The position numbers and the translations under genes were made by a program. A stretch of DNA of 17,542 nt from Phycisphaerae bacterium (GTDB lineage: Bacteria > Planctomycetota > Phycisphaerae > Phycisphaerales > Phycisphaeraceae), in NCBI GenBank assembly GCA_002688155.1, contig NZCH01000086.1:1-17542 (forward strand), written 5' to 3'. Positions 1 to 8,379 of this stretch are shown in pieces. Within the stretch, counting starts at the first letter, position 1, and each line of letters begins with the position of its first letter. Below the pieces are notes generated by a model. The model was not told the origin of the DNA. It saw only the letters and a program-made list of their open reading frames with translations, and did not search any database.

Positions 1-44
1 AAGGCGGCCGCGATATCGACCACGTGACGCGCCGTATGATGTAG
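1..44 (+). CDS. C-terminal end of an unidentified upstream gene (partial)
   Basis: A frame open from the window edge ends in TAG at 42-44 and gives only about 13 residues, GGRDIDHVTRRMM. The stop lies two bases before the ATG of the ABC ATPase, the spacing expected inside an operon. In exporters of this kind the upstream neighbour is often a periplasmic adaptor of the MacA/HlyD type, but these few residues do not identify a family. It could equally be a chance open frame. Confidence 0.35.
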   Translation, partial: GGRDIDHVTRRMM

Positions 45-46
45 CC

Positions 47-751
47 ATGGGTGGCGAATCGCGGCAACCGATCGTTGAAGTGCGCGGTGTGACGAAGCGT
101 TACCAGGCGCAGAGTCTGGACACACCCGATGTGCTGCGCGACCTGTCGCTCACGGTGCATGCTGGCGATGCGCTGGCGATCGTCGGACCATCCGGTTCGG
201 GCAAGAGCACGCTGCTGAATCTGATCGGCACACTCGATCACCCCACCCGCGGACAGGTAATCATCGATGGTGACGACGTGTCACAAATGGACGAACGCAG
301 GCTTGCGGTGTACCGCGGCCATCACGTCGGGTTCATTTTTCAAGACCACCACCTGCTGCCGCAGTGCTCGGCGATCGAGAACGTCCTCGTGCCGACGCTG
401 GCGCATCGGAGTTTGCGCAAGGAAGGCGACCCCGCGCTGCGCGCCCAGGCGCTTCTTGAGCGTGCCGGCCTGAGTGATCATTTGCATCAGCGACCGGGCC
501 AGCTTTCGGGTGGTCAGTGCCAGCGTGTCGCGGTGGTACGCGCGCTGATCAACAAACCCAAGCTGCTGCTTGCCGACGAGCCGACGGGTGCGCTCGATCG
601 TAAGTCGGCGGTCGCTCTGGGCGACCTGCTGATCGAGTTGAATCAGTCTGAAGGCGTCACGCTCATCGTCGTCACGCATTCGGATGCGCTCGCTGAGCGG
701 CTTGGCTGTGTTCGGCACATGCGTGATGGGTTACTGGAGCCGGTGCGATGA
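47..751 (+). CDS. ABC transporter ATP-binding protein (LolD/MacB/YbbA type)
   Basis: Cytoplasmic ATPase subunit that powers the FtsX-type permease encoded next to it. The 234 residues match the usual length of stand-alone LolD/YbbA-type ATPases. The ATPase motifs are all present: Walker A GPSGSGKST at 47-55, Q-loop Gln99, signature LSGGQ at 153-157, Walker B LLLADEP at 173-179 with catalytic Glu178, D-loop GALD at 181-184 and switch His211. The residues after the Q-loop (DHHLLPQCSAIENV) are typical of the MacB/LolD subfamily, which mostly extrudes lipoproteins, peptides or macrolides or provides mechanotransmission rather than importing nutrients. The ATG at 47 lies two bases after an upstream stop, and the gene overlaps the permease start by four bases (ATGA), so the two are probably translationally coupled. 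The substrate cannot be deduced. Confidence 0.95.
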   Translation: MGGESRQPIVEVRGVTKRYQAQSLDTPDVLRDLSLTVHAGDALAIVGPSGSGKSTLLNLIGTLDHPTRGQVIIDGDDVSQMDERRLAVYRGHHVGFIFQDHHLLPQCSAIENVLVPTLAHRSLRKEGDPALRAQALLERAGLSDHLHQRPGQLSGGQCQRVAVVRALINKPKLLLADEPTGALDRKSAVALGDLLIELNQSEGVTLIVVTHSDALAERLGCVRHMRDGLLEPVR

Positions 752-3700
752 CACGCTGGCAACTGGCGATCCGCAGCCTCTGGTTCTACTGGCGTACGAA
801 CGTCGGTGCCCTGCTTGGTGCGACCACCGCGTGCATGGTGCTCGTGGGCGCGCTGGTCGTGGGTGACTGCGTTAAGGCGACATTGCGCAGTGCGGCCCTG
901 TCACGCGTCGGGCGGGCCGAGTTTGCGATGTCTTCCGGTGATCGGTTGTTTTCCGCCGATCTTGCCGGACGTGTCGCGAAGCGGGCACGCGCGAAGGTCG
1001 CCGCGATGCTGGTGTTGCCGGGGGTCGCGGTATCGGCATCGGGCGACACGCGTGTCAATGATGTCCAGGTGCTCGGCGTTGACGGCGGGTTTGTGTCTTT
1101 CGCGCCGTGTGCCGGGCGGCGCGTCGCGCTGGCGCCGGAGCAGGTTGCGCTGAATCACGCGCTGGCGATGCGGCTTGACGCGGCCGTCGGCGATCTTGTG
1201 CTGCTTGTTGTCGACCAGCCAACGGCCCTGTCGCGGGATATGCCGCTGTCGTCGGACGAACGGGCGAGCACAGCGCTGCGCGTGGAGGTGGCGGCGATCG
1301 TCGACAACGACACATTCGGGAGTTTCAGCCTGCGGTCGGGCCAGGCCGCACCGTACAACGTATTTGCGCCGCGCGAGTGGTTCGCGCAGCAACTCAACCA
1401 TCCCGGCCGGGCGAACCTGTTGATTGCCCGACCATCGCGCAACGATCAGCCGCTTGCGGCTTCGCAATATGATCAGGCGCTGCGCGCCGTGCTTAATCCC
1501 GACGACTTGCAATGGAAAATCGCGAGCGTCGGAGATCACGAGCATGTGCAGTCGGCACGCGTTTTCTTTCAAACCAACGCCGGCGCCGCGCTACGCGCCA
1601 CGTCGGACCGGTCGATCGGCATCCTCACCTACTTCGTCAACGCACTGACACACGGTGAGCGCAGCACGCCCTATTCGATGGTCAGCGCGATCGAAGCGGG
1701 CAAAACGCCGCTCATTCCCGCGGACATGCGCGACGATGAAGTCGTCATCAACCAGTGGCTGGCGGACGATCTGCAAGCAGGCGTCGGCAATGAAATTGAA
1801 CTTTCTTATTACGTGGTCGGCCCGGGGCGGCAACTGATCGAAAGGTCGCGCTCGTTTCGCGTGCACGACGTCGTGCCGTTGCAGGGTCTCGCCGGCGACC
1901 GAACGTTGATGCCCGGGTTCCCCGGGCTCAAGGACAGCGAAAACTGCCGCGAGTGGGACCCGGGCTTTGCGATCGACCTGTCGCGGATCCGCGACAGGGA
2001 CGAAGCGTATTGGGACGACCATCGCGGTACTCCCAAGGCGTTCGTGACGCTTGCGTCGGGTCGTGACATGTGGCGCAGCCGTTGGGGTGACTTGACGGCA
2101 GTGCGGTTTCCTCCCGAAACAGTGACTGAGCATGATGTTCTGCAACTCGTGCAGGAACATTCCGACCCCGCATCGCTGGGTTTTCAATGGTCGAACGTAC
2201 GCGTCCAGGCGCTTCGCGCCGGGGCACAGTCGCTGGACTTTGGTGGATTGTTCGTTGCGTTGAGTTTATTCATCGTCGTGTCGGCGCTCCTGCTTACGGC
2301 GCTGCTGTACCTGTTTGGCGTCGAACAGCGGCGCAGTGAGACCGGTGCGCTTCTGGCGGTGGGTTGGACACCGGCAATCGTACGGACGCAGTTGCTGCGC
2401 GAAGCGCTGGTCCTCGCGGCGATCGCGAGCGTGATCGGCACGGCCGCGGGGCTGGGGTACACGATGCTGGTGTTGTGGGCGCTCAACTCGATTTGGTCAG
2501 GCGCGGTGGCGTCCACGGTGATTGCGTTTCACGTCGATGCGCGGACGCTCGTCGGGGGGCTGTTCGCGTCGGTGCTGGTCGCGGTCTGGGTGATTTACAT
2601 TGCTGTTCGCCGCCAGGGAAGGCAACCGGTACGGGCGCTGTTATTGAACGAGCCGGACCGCCGCGCACCTGGAATGGGCCGGTTGTTGTGGGTGGCCGAG
2701 ACGGTGCTCGTGTTCGCTCTTGTGGTCGTTGCGGGCGTGGTTGGGTTCAGCGGTGACGGTGGAGTCGGCAGTGGGGCGGCCGCGCAGTCCAGCCAGTTCT
2801 TCGGCGTCGGTATGTTGCTGCTGGTCGCGGGCGTTGTCGCGTGTCATGCCGTGCTCGTGTTGGCGGCGCGTCGTTCAGTGGGTCGCATGGTGAGTCTTCC
2901 GGGCCTGGCGTTGCGTAACGCGGCGCGGCGGCATTGGCGCAGCGTCGCGACGATTGCGCTGCTCGCATGCGGGACGTTTTTGATCGCATCGATAGGCGTC
3001 TTTCGGCTGGGTGCGGTGCGAGATCCGTACGATCGCACCTCCGGAACAGGCGGGTTTGCGCTCTACGGCACGACGACGCTGCCGGTCCTGCACGCCCTGA
3101 ACACGAAGAAGGGTCGTGAACATTTCGCCCTTGCGGACGACGCCTTGCGCGACGTGCGCATCGTTCCGATGCGCGTGCACGACGGTGACGATGCGAGTTG
3201 CCTGAACCTGAACCGAGCACAGCAACCGCGGCTGCTCGGCGTCGACCCGGCGCTACTTGGCGAACGCGGCGCACTGACGTTTTCCGGTCATTCGCGCGAC
3301 GTGAGCAAACACGCGCTGCAGCGCTGGGACACGCTCGACGCGCCGTGGGATTCTGTCGTGCCCGCCGTCGGTGATGAGGCGACGGTCAGGTGGGCGCTGA
3401 TGAAGAAACTGGGCGACGTCGTGCCGTACACGACTGAGTCGGGCGAGCACATGAAAGCAGTGATTGTCGGCACGCTTGCGAATTCAATACTTCAAGGTTC
3501 GCTCGTTGTATCGGAAACGCGATTCGAGATGATGTTCCCGTCCGAACCCGGCTACCGCGCGTTTCTCATCGATTGTCCGACTGACCGCGTTGACGAGGTG
3601 TCGGCGACGCTGACGCGCGCGCTCGAGGATGTGGGCCTGTCGCTCGAGCGCACCGGCGATCGGCTGGCGCGGTTCAACACGGTGCAGAACACTTACTTGA

Positions 3701-4071
3701 CCATCTTCCAGGCGCTGGGTGGATTGGGCGTGGTGCTTGGCAGCTTTGGCCTCGGGGCGGTTGTGCTACGCAACGTGCTGGAGCGCCGACGTGAGCTGGC
3801 GACGCTGGTCGCCGTAGGGTTCACGCGGGGCAAAGTCCGTGGGCTGGTCATTGCAGAGCACGCGGGCTTGCTCGCCGGTGGGCTGCTGGTGGGGGCTCTG
3901 TCGGCCGCGGCGGCAGTGTTGCCCGTAGCGCCGCAAGACGCCGGGGCGTCAATGTGGCTGGCAACCGGGCTGACACTTGGCGGTGTCGCGCTGGCGGGGG
4001 GGTTGTGGGTTGTCGGCGCATCGCTGGCCGCCACGGGAGGCAACATTACTCAAATGCTTAGAAGAAAATGA
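748..4071 (+). CDS. Large FtsX-type ABC transporter permease, two FtsX modules
   Basis: Inner-membrane permease partner of the preceding ATPase. The 1107 residues are long for the family. A first membrane segment lies near residues 17-37, followed by about 455 extracytoplasmic residues. Then comes a first FtsX core (membrane segments near 497-522, 555-580 and 595-620), three more segments near 650-668, 685-707 and 732-752, a second soluble domain near 755-980, and a second FtsX core near 984-1095. That is about ten membrane segments, the arrangement of YbbP-like permeases rather than four-segment MacB or LolC. Cytoplasmic loops ERRRELATLVAVGFTRGKVR and EQRRSETGALLAVGWTP are the usual FtsX coupling loops. 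The ATG at 748 overlaps the ATPase stop and has GGAG eight bases upstream. The first soluble domain is unusually big and is the likely substrate or partner-binding part. Substrate unknown. Confidence 0.9.
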   Translation: MTRWQLAIRSLWFYWRTNVGALLGATTACMVLVGALVVGDCVKATLRSAALSRVGRAEFAMSSGDRLFSADLAGRVAKRARAKVAAMLVLPGVAVSASGDTRVNDVQVLGVDGGFVSFAPCAGRRVALAPEQVALNHALAMRLDAAVGDLVLLVVDQPTALSRDMPLSSDERASTALRVEVAAIVDNDTFGSFSLRSGQAAPYNVFAPREWFAQQLNHPGRANLLIARPSRNDQPLAASQYDQALRAVLNPDDLQWKIASVGDHEHVQSARVFFQTNAGAALRATSDRSIGILTYFVNALTHGERSTPYSMVSAIEAGKTPLIPADMRDDEVVINQWLADDLQAGVGNEIELSYYVVGPGRQLIERSRSFRVHDVVPLQGLAGDRTLMPGFPGLKDSENCREWDPGFAIDLSRIRDRDEAYWDDHRGTPKAFVTLASGRDMWRSRWGDLTAVRFPPETVTEHDVLQLVQEHSDPASLGFQWSNVRVQALRAGAQSLDFGGLFVALSLFIVVSALLLTALLYLFGVEQRRSETGALLAVGWTPAIVRTQLLREALVLAAIASVIGTAAGLGYTMLVLWALNSIWSGAVASTVIAFHVDARTLVGGLFASVLVAVWVIYIAVRRQGRQPVRALLLNEPDRRAPGMGRLLWVAETVLVFALVVVAGVVGFSGDGGVGSGAAAQSSQFFGVGMLLLVAGVVACHAVLVLAARRSVGRMVSLPGLALRNAARRHWRSVATIALLACGTFLIASIGVFRLGAVRDPYDRTSGTGGFALYGTTTLPVLHALNTKKGREHFALADDALRDVRIVPMRVHDGDDASCLNLNRAQQPRLLGVDPALLGERGALTFSGHSRDVSKHALQRWDTLDAPWDSVVPAVGDEATVRWALMKKLGDVVPYTTESGEHMKAVIVGTLANSILQGSLVVSETRFEMMFPSEPGYRAFLIDCPTDRVDEVSATLTRALEDVGLSLERTGDRLARFNTVQNTYLTIFQALGGLGVVLGSFGLGAVVLRNVLERRRELATLVAVGFTRGKVRGLVIAEHAGLLAGGLLVGALSAAAAVLPVAPQDAGASMWLATGLTLGGVALAGGLWVVGASLAATGGNITQMLRRK

Positions 4072-4084
4072 ATTGCATTTCCCA

Positions 4085-4114
4085 TTGACGCGGCCGTGGA
4101 TGCCGGGATACACT
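4085..4114 (+). promoter_or_regulatory. Possible sigma70-like promoter upstream of the DUF1501 operon
   Basis: TTGACG at 4085-4090 matches the -35 consensus in five of six positions. An 18-base spacer leads to TACACT at 4109-4114 (four of six). Transcription would start near 4121, leaving a leader of about 360 bases before the DUF1501 start. It sits just after the permease stop and is the best promoter match I found in this gap. Planctomycete promoters often deviate from the consensus, so this remains a prediction. Confidence 0.35.
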
Positions 4115-4125
4115 ACCGGATCAAT

Positions 4126-4258
4126 ATCGGTCGGTGACCACACGTACCCGCCCATGGACGGGCAACCCGGCAAACTCCGGTGAGGCAGACCGCGGGGCCG
4201 GCAGGCAAACGGATGGCTCACGGCGCGTGGTACGCCCGATGAATGGAGGTTAACCGAT
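4126..4258 (+). other. Possible folded leader region in the 4072-4483 gap
   Basis: The 412-base gap holds no convincing gene. Just downstream of the predicted promoter, ATCGGT at 4126-4131 can pair perfectly with ACCGAT at 4253-4258. ACCAC at 4137-4141 can pair with GTGGT at 4227-4231, and inside these lie short CCCG/CGGG (4147-4150 with 4159-4162) and CCGG/CCGG (4167-4170 with 4177-4180) pairs. A strong GGAGG at 4245-4249 lies within the closed element but has no ATG, GTG or TTG at a proper distance; ATT at 4257 is the only, rare, candidate, opening a 43-codon frame to 4388 without clear codon bias. I do not recognise a known riboswitch class. The short helices could be chance in GC-rich DNA. 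Confidence 0.2.
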
Positions 4259-4483
4259 TTCCGGAAACTCCCCGGAGACACTCGGAATTCAGAGATTCCC
4301 CGATACCCGCGACCCCGTCACTACGACAGAATCAGACCGGTTTGAACTTGTGCGGCCGCGACGCGTGAACAAAGTGCGTTGGGCTTGATTTTCGTCATGG
4401 TTGACCTTGGAGCCCGGGCGATCCGACACCCCGTAGGGTGGCGCTGGCATTGAGCAAGGCACACTCGTCATGGAGCATCAAAC

Positions 4484-5833
4484 ATGGCATGCGAACACGA
4501 GCAACCGATTCACGGCACGTGGCGCGATGACCCGGCCCACTTTCAAAGGCCCACGCGGCGCGGGTTCTTGCAGATAGGCATGATCGGCGGGCTCGGGCTG
4601 ACCCTGGGCGACTTTTTCCGCATGCAGGCCGCCAGCGGGGCGCAGAAGTTTTACGCCACCCGCGAGGGCGCCGCCAAGTCGATCATCCACATCTTTCTGC
4701 CCGGTGGCATGTCGGCGCAGGAGACGTTTGACCCCAAGCCATACGCGCCCGTTGAGTATCGCGGTCCGGTCGGGTCGATCGACACCGTGATCCCGGGCGT
4801 CAAGTTCGGCGACCCGCTGCCCGACACCGCGAAGATCGCCGACAAGATCACCGTCATTCGTTCGATGGCGCACGGCGAGGCGGCGCACGAGCGCGGGACG
4901 CACAACATGTTCACGGGCTACCGGCCCAGCCCGGCGGTTTCGTATCCCAGCTTCGGCAGTGTGGTGTCGCACGAGTTTGGGCCGCGCAAGAACCTGCCGC
5001 CTTATGTGTGTATTCCCGGCCAGCCCAACGAGTTCGCGGGTAGCGGGTATTTGAGCAGTGCGTACGGGCCGTTCAGTTTGGGTAGCGTGCCCGAATCCGG
5101 CGACTTTAAAGTGCGCGACCTGGCGCTGCCTGAAGGTGTGACGGACGAACATTTCAAAAATCGCCGGACGATGCTCGAGGCCGTCGACGGCCACTTCCGT
5201 TTGCTCGAAAACTCCGACAAGCTCGACGCGATGGATACATTTTACAACCGTGCATACGCGCTGATTTCATCGAAGCAAGCCCGCGAGGCGTTTAATATTG
5301 ATGCCGAGCCCGGTGGGTTGCGGGACCGTTACGGTCGTAACGCGGCGGGGCAGCGCATGCTGCTGGCGCGGAGGCTGGCGGAGGCGGGTGTGCGGTTCAT
5401 CTCGCTCACCTACGGCAGTTGGGACCACCACGGGGGCATCGCCGGCATTCGAGGCCCGGCACGCGAGTTTGACAAGGCGTTTGCCGCACTGGTCAGTGAC
5501 CTGGACGAACGCGGCTTGCTCGATTCGACGCTGGTGATGGTCACGACCGAGTTCGGCCGATCACCTCGCATCAACAAGGACGGCGGTCGCGACCACTGGC
5601 CACGCGTGTTTTCGATCGCGCTCGCAGGCGGGGGCGTGAAGCGAGGTCTGATTTACGGCCGATCCGACGCTACCAGCTCCGGTGTCGCCGACGCACCCAT
5701 GACCGTCGAAAACCTCGCAACCACCGTGTACAACCAGCTTGGCATCAACGCCGACAAGGAGCTGATGGCGCCGGGTGATCGTCCGATCGAAATCGTCAAG
5801 GGGGGGCGCGTCATTCGTGAGTTGCTGGCATAA
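4484..5833 (+). CDS. DUF1501 family protein, Tat-exported
   Basis: First gene of a four-gene operon. The 449 residues fit the DUF1501 family, whose fold is related to the alkaline phosphatase/sulfatase superfamily; the biochemical activity of most members is not established. The N-terminus carries a twin-arginine signal, TRRGFLQIG with Arg25-Arg26, followed by a hydrophobic stretch to about residue 50, so export of a folded, probably metal-bound protein is expected. Family-typical stretches are HIFLPGGMSAQETFDP near 57-72, HERGTHNMFTGYRP near 132-145, YGSWDHHGG from 310, TTEFGRSP from 354 and GGRDHWP from 367. The start has GGAG at 4472-4475, eight bases upstream. The PPC-domain gene follows after 13 bases. 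DUF1501 genes in planctomycetes commonly neighbour DUF1549/DUF1553 genes, as here. Confidence 0.93.
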   Translation: MACEHEQPIHGTWRDDPAHFQRPTRRGFLQIGMIGGLGLTLGDFFRMQAASGAQKFYATREGAAKSIIHIFLPGGMSAQETFDPKPYAPVEYRGPVGSIDTVIPGVKFGDPLPDTAKIADKITVIRSMAHGEAAHERGTHNMFTGYRPSPAVSYPSFGSVVSHEFGPRKNLPPYVCIPGQPNEFAGSGYLSSAYGPFSLGSVPESGDFKVRDLALPEGVTDEHFKNRRTMLEAVDGHFRLLENSDKLDAMDTFYNRAYALISSKQAREAFNIDAEPGGLRDRYGRNAAGQRMLLARRLAEAGVRFISLTYGSWDHHGGIAGIRGPAREFDKAFAALVSDLDERGLLDSTLVMVTTEFGRSPRINKDGGRDHWPRVFSIALAGGGVKRGLIYGRSDATSSGVADAPMTVENLATTVYNQLGINADKELMAPGDRPIEIVKGGRVIRELLA

Positions 5834-5846
5834 ATGTACCCTCGCC

Positions 5847-8375
5847 ATGAGCGCAACCCCAGTCAACACGACCCCAGCCGCTCGCGGCTTCGCAACGAAC
5901 GCGATCCTGATCGCCACGCTCATGGGTTCAATATTGGGTGTCGCTGCCCATCCTGCGCTCGCTGCGCAGCCGAGTTTGGGTTCCATCGAACCCCAGGGCA
6001 TCCAGCGCGGCAGGGAAACGGTCGTTACCTATCACGGTGACCGCCTGCGTGACGCGCAGGAAATCCTGTTCCATTCACCTGGATTTACAGTCACGAACCT
6101 CGAAGCTGGCCACGACGGGCACGTCAAGGCGACGATTAAGGTCGCGGACGACGCGAGCCTCGGTGAGCACATCATGCGTGTGCGTACGGCGTCGGGCATC
6201 ACACCGCTGCGCACGTTGTTCGTCGAGCCATACCCTGCCGTCGCCGAGACCGAACCCAACAGTGACTTCGACAAACCGCAGAAGGTGCTGCTGAACACCG
6301 TCGTCACTGGTGTGGTTCAGAACGAGGACGTCGACTATTACATGGTCGAAAACGTCAAGAAAGGGCAGCGCATCAGTGCCGAACTGGTCGGCATTCGGCT
6401 TGGGCGCGTCTTGTTCGACGCGTACCTGGCGATCATGAACGCCAGGCGGTTCGAACTGGCGGCCAGCGATGATTCGGCGCTGTTCGTGCAGGACCCGGTC
6501 ACGTCGATCGTCGCACCTGAGGATGGCAACTACGTCGTGCAGGTGCGCGAAGCAGCGTACGGCGGTGACGACAACTCGCGCTACCGGTTGCTCATCGGTA
6601 CATTCCCGCGGCCGCTGGCGGTGTACCCGCCCGGCGGCAAAGCAGGCACCGACGTCCAGGTTACGTTCATCGGCGACCAGGCTGGCCAGTGGCAGCAAAC
6701 GTTCAAGCTGCCCGACCAGCGCCGTGACAAGTATGGCCTGATCGCCACGCACAACGGTGATGACGCGCCGTCGGCCAATCCGTTTCGTGTCAGCACGTTC
6801 GACAACGTCCTCGAGGCCGAGCCGAACAACCAACTCGTGCAGGCGACCGCGACCGACCTGCCGTTGCCAGTCGCGTTCAACGGCATCATCGGGAACAACG
6901 GCGACGTCGACTACTTCACGTTTGATGCGAAGAAGGGCCAGTCGTACGACGTGCATGTGTTCGCTCGCCGGCTGCGCTCACCGCTGGACTCGGTGCTGCA
7001 CATCCTGGACGCCGGCGCCAAGGTGATCGCCGGTGACGATGACAGCGCGCGCCCGGACAGTTATGTCCGTTTCAACGTACCGGCTGACGGCGCGTACTCG
7101 GTCCGCGTACGAGACCATCTTGACAAAGGTGGGCCGGACTACACCTATCGCGTTGAGATGTTACCGATCGCGCCGGAGCTGTCGACGGCCGTGCCGTCGC
7201 TGGAACAGAATGCGCCGCAGCATCGCATTACGGTCCCGGTACCGCGAGGCAATCGTTACCAGACGCTGGTCGACGTTGGCCGGGAAAATTTCAGCGGACC
7301 CGTACGGCTGCTGGCGCCCGATCTGCCTGAGGGTATCACGATGCACGCGCCGGTCGTGCCCAACGGTGTCGGCCGCGTCGCGGTGATGTTCGAGGCCGCA
7401 CCCGACGCGCCGATCGCCGGCAAGCTGATCGACCTGATCGCCGCGCCCGTCGATGAAAAAAACGATCTGCGCGGCTACTACAGCCACACGATTCCGCTGA
7501 TTTATGAGAACAATACCGGTTCGTTCTATTCAACGCACATTCGTAAACTCGCCGTCGCCGTCGGTGAAGAAGCGCCGTTTACCATTCGCATCATTGAACC
7601 CAGGGCTCCGGTCGTGCGCCGCGGTTCGATGAACCTGCGTGTCGTCGTCGAACGCAAGGAGGGCTTTACCAAGCCGATCCACCTGAAGATGATGCAGGTG
7701 CCCGGCGGCATCGGCGCGGCGAACGACGCGACGATTGCGCAGAACAGCAATGAAACGGTGTACCCGATCAACGCCTCAGGCGACGCGGGTGTTGGTTCGC
7801 GGCAGGTTTCCTTGTTGGGCTGGGCGGACGTCGGGTACGGGTCCGTGTATGTTTCGACGCCGATGGCCAGGTTCCGTGTCGCCGAGCCGTATGTGGACAT
7901 GAAGATTGACATGGCCGCCGCTGAACTGGGCAAGCCCGTCGAGGTCGTGTGCAACCTGACGCAGCGCACACCGTTTGAAGGTGAAGGCAGGCTGCAGTTG
8001 CTCAATTTGCCGGGTCTGACGTCGACCACTGAAAAGGTCATCACCAAAGACGACAGGGAAGTCGTGTTTGAAGTTCAGGTCGAACCCAAGGCACCGACCG
8101 GGCAGCACAAGAGCCTGTTCTGCTCGCTGGTCCTGATGGACCAGGGCGAGCCGGTGTACCACAACATCGGCCATGGCGGCGTGCTGCGCATCGACCCACC
8201 ACCACCGCCGCCAAAGAAAAAGCCCAAGCCCAGGCCGGTCGCGAAGGCCACACCCAAAGAAAAACCCAAACCCGAGCCGAAGAAGCAGGACAAACCAAAG
8301 AAGAAGCGCCTGACGCGACTGGAGAAGCTGCGCCTTGAGGCGAAGAAGCGCCGCGAGGATTCAACGGAAGGGTGA
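5847..8375 (+). CDS. Exported protein with two PPC-type domains and a Lys/Pro-rich tail
   Basis: The frame is open from 5775, but I chose the ATG at 5847. It clears the DUF1501 stop by 13 bases and puts a classic signal peptide at the N-terminus (hydrophobic core ILIATLMGSILGVAA, cleavage near ALAA). The product has 842 residues. Residues about 45-125 resemble an IPT/TIG-like beta-sandwich. Two PPC (bacterial pre-peptidase C-terminal) domains follow, starting at ETEPNSDFD near 133 and EAEPNNQ near 322, each with the typical DVDYY or DVDYF core. The middle and C-terminal parts look like further beta-sandwich domains. No protease or other catalytic domain is visible, so it is probably a binding or scaffold protein. 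The last 59 residues, from about 784, form six consecutive prolines and then a very basic Lys/Pro-rich tail. The next gene starts four bases after the stop. Confidence 0.88.
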   Translation: MSATPVNTTPAARGFATNAILIATLMGSILGVAAHPALAAQPSLGSIEPQGIQRGRETVVTYHGDRLRDAQEILFHSPGFTVTNLEAGHDGHVKATIKVADDASLGEHIMRVRTASGITPLRTLFVEPYPAVAETEPNSDFDKPQKVLLNTVVTGVVQNEDVDYYMVENVKKGQRISAELVGIRLGRVLFDAYLAIMNARRFELAASDDSALFVQDPVTSIVAPEDGNYVVQVREAAYGGDDNSRYRLLIGTFPRPLAVYPPGGKAGTDVQVTFIGDQAGQWQQTFKLPDQRRDKYGLIATHNGDDAPSANPFRVSTFDNVLEAEPNNQLVQATATDLPLPVAFNGIIGNNGDVDYFTFDAKKGQSYDVHVFARRLRSPLDSVLHILDAGAKVIAGDDDSARPDSYVRFNVPADGAYSVRVRDHLDKGGPDYTYRVEMLPIAPELSTAVPSLEQNAPQHRITVPVPRGNRYQTLVDVGRENFSGPVRLLAPDLPEGITMHAPVVPNGVGRVAVMFEAAPDAPIAGKLIDLIAAPVDEKNDLRGYYSHTIPLIYENNTGSFYSTHIRKLAVAVGEEAPFTIRIIEPRAPVVRRGSMNLRVVVERKEGFTKPIHLKMMQVPGGIGAANDATIAQNSNETVYPINASGDAGVGSRQVSLLGWADVGYGSVYVSTPMARFRVAEPYVDMKIDMAAAELGKPVEVVCNLTQRTPFEGEGRLQLLNLPGLTSTTEKVITKDDREVVFEVQVEPKAPTGQHKSLFCSLVLMDQGEPVYHNIGHGGVLRIDPPPPPPKKKPKPRPVAKATPKEKPKPEPKKQDKPKKKRLTRLEKLRLEAKKRREDSTEG

Positions 8376-8379
8376 TCGT

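Noticed and set aside
4161..4240. GGCAAACTCCGGTGAGG and nearby bases resembling parts of cobalamin or cyclic-di-GMP riboswitches
   Set aside because: Only scattered short matches; the conserved cores of these classes are not present in order.
5775..5846. Upstream extension of the PPC-domain gene
   Set aside because: It would overlap the DUF1501 gene by 59 bases and put 24 unrelated residues ahead of a clear signal peptide.
6075..6956. 293-codon minus-strand open frame
   Set aside because: Antisense shadow of the PPC-domain gene, with no recognisable domain.
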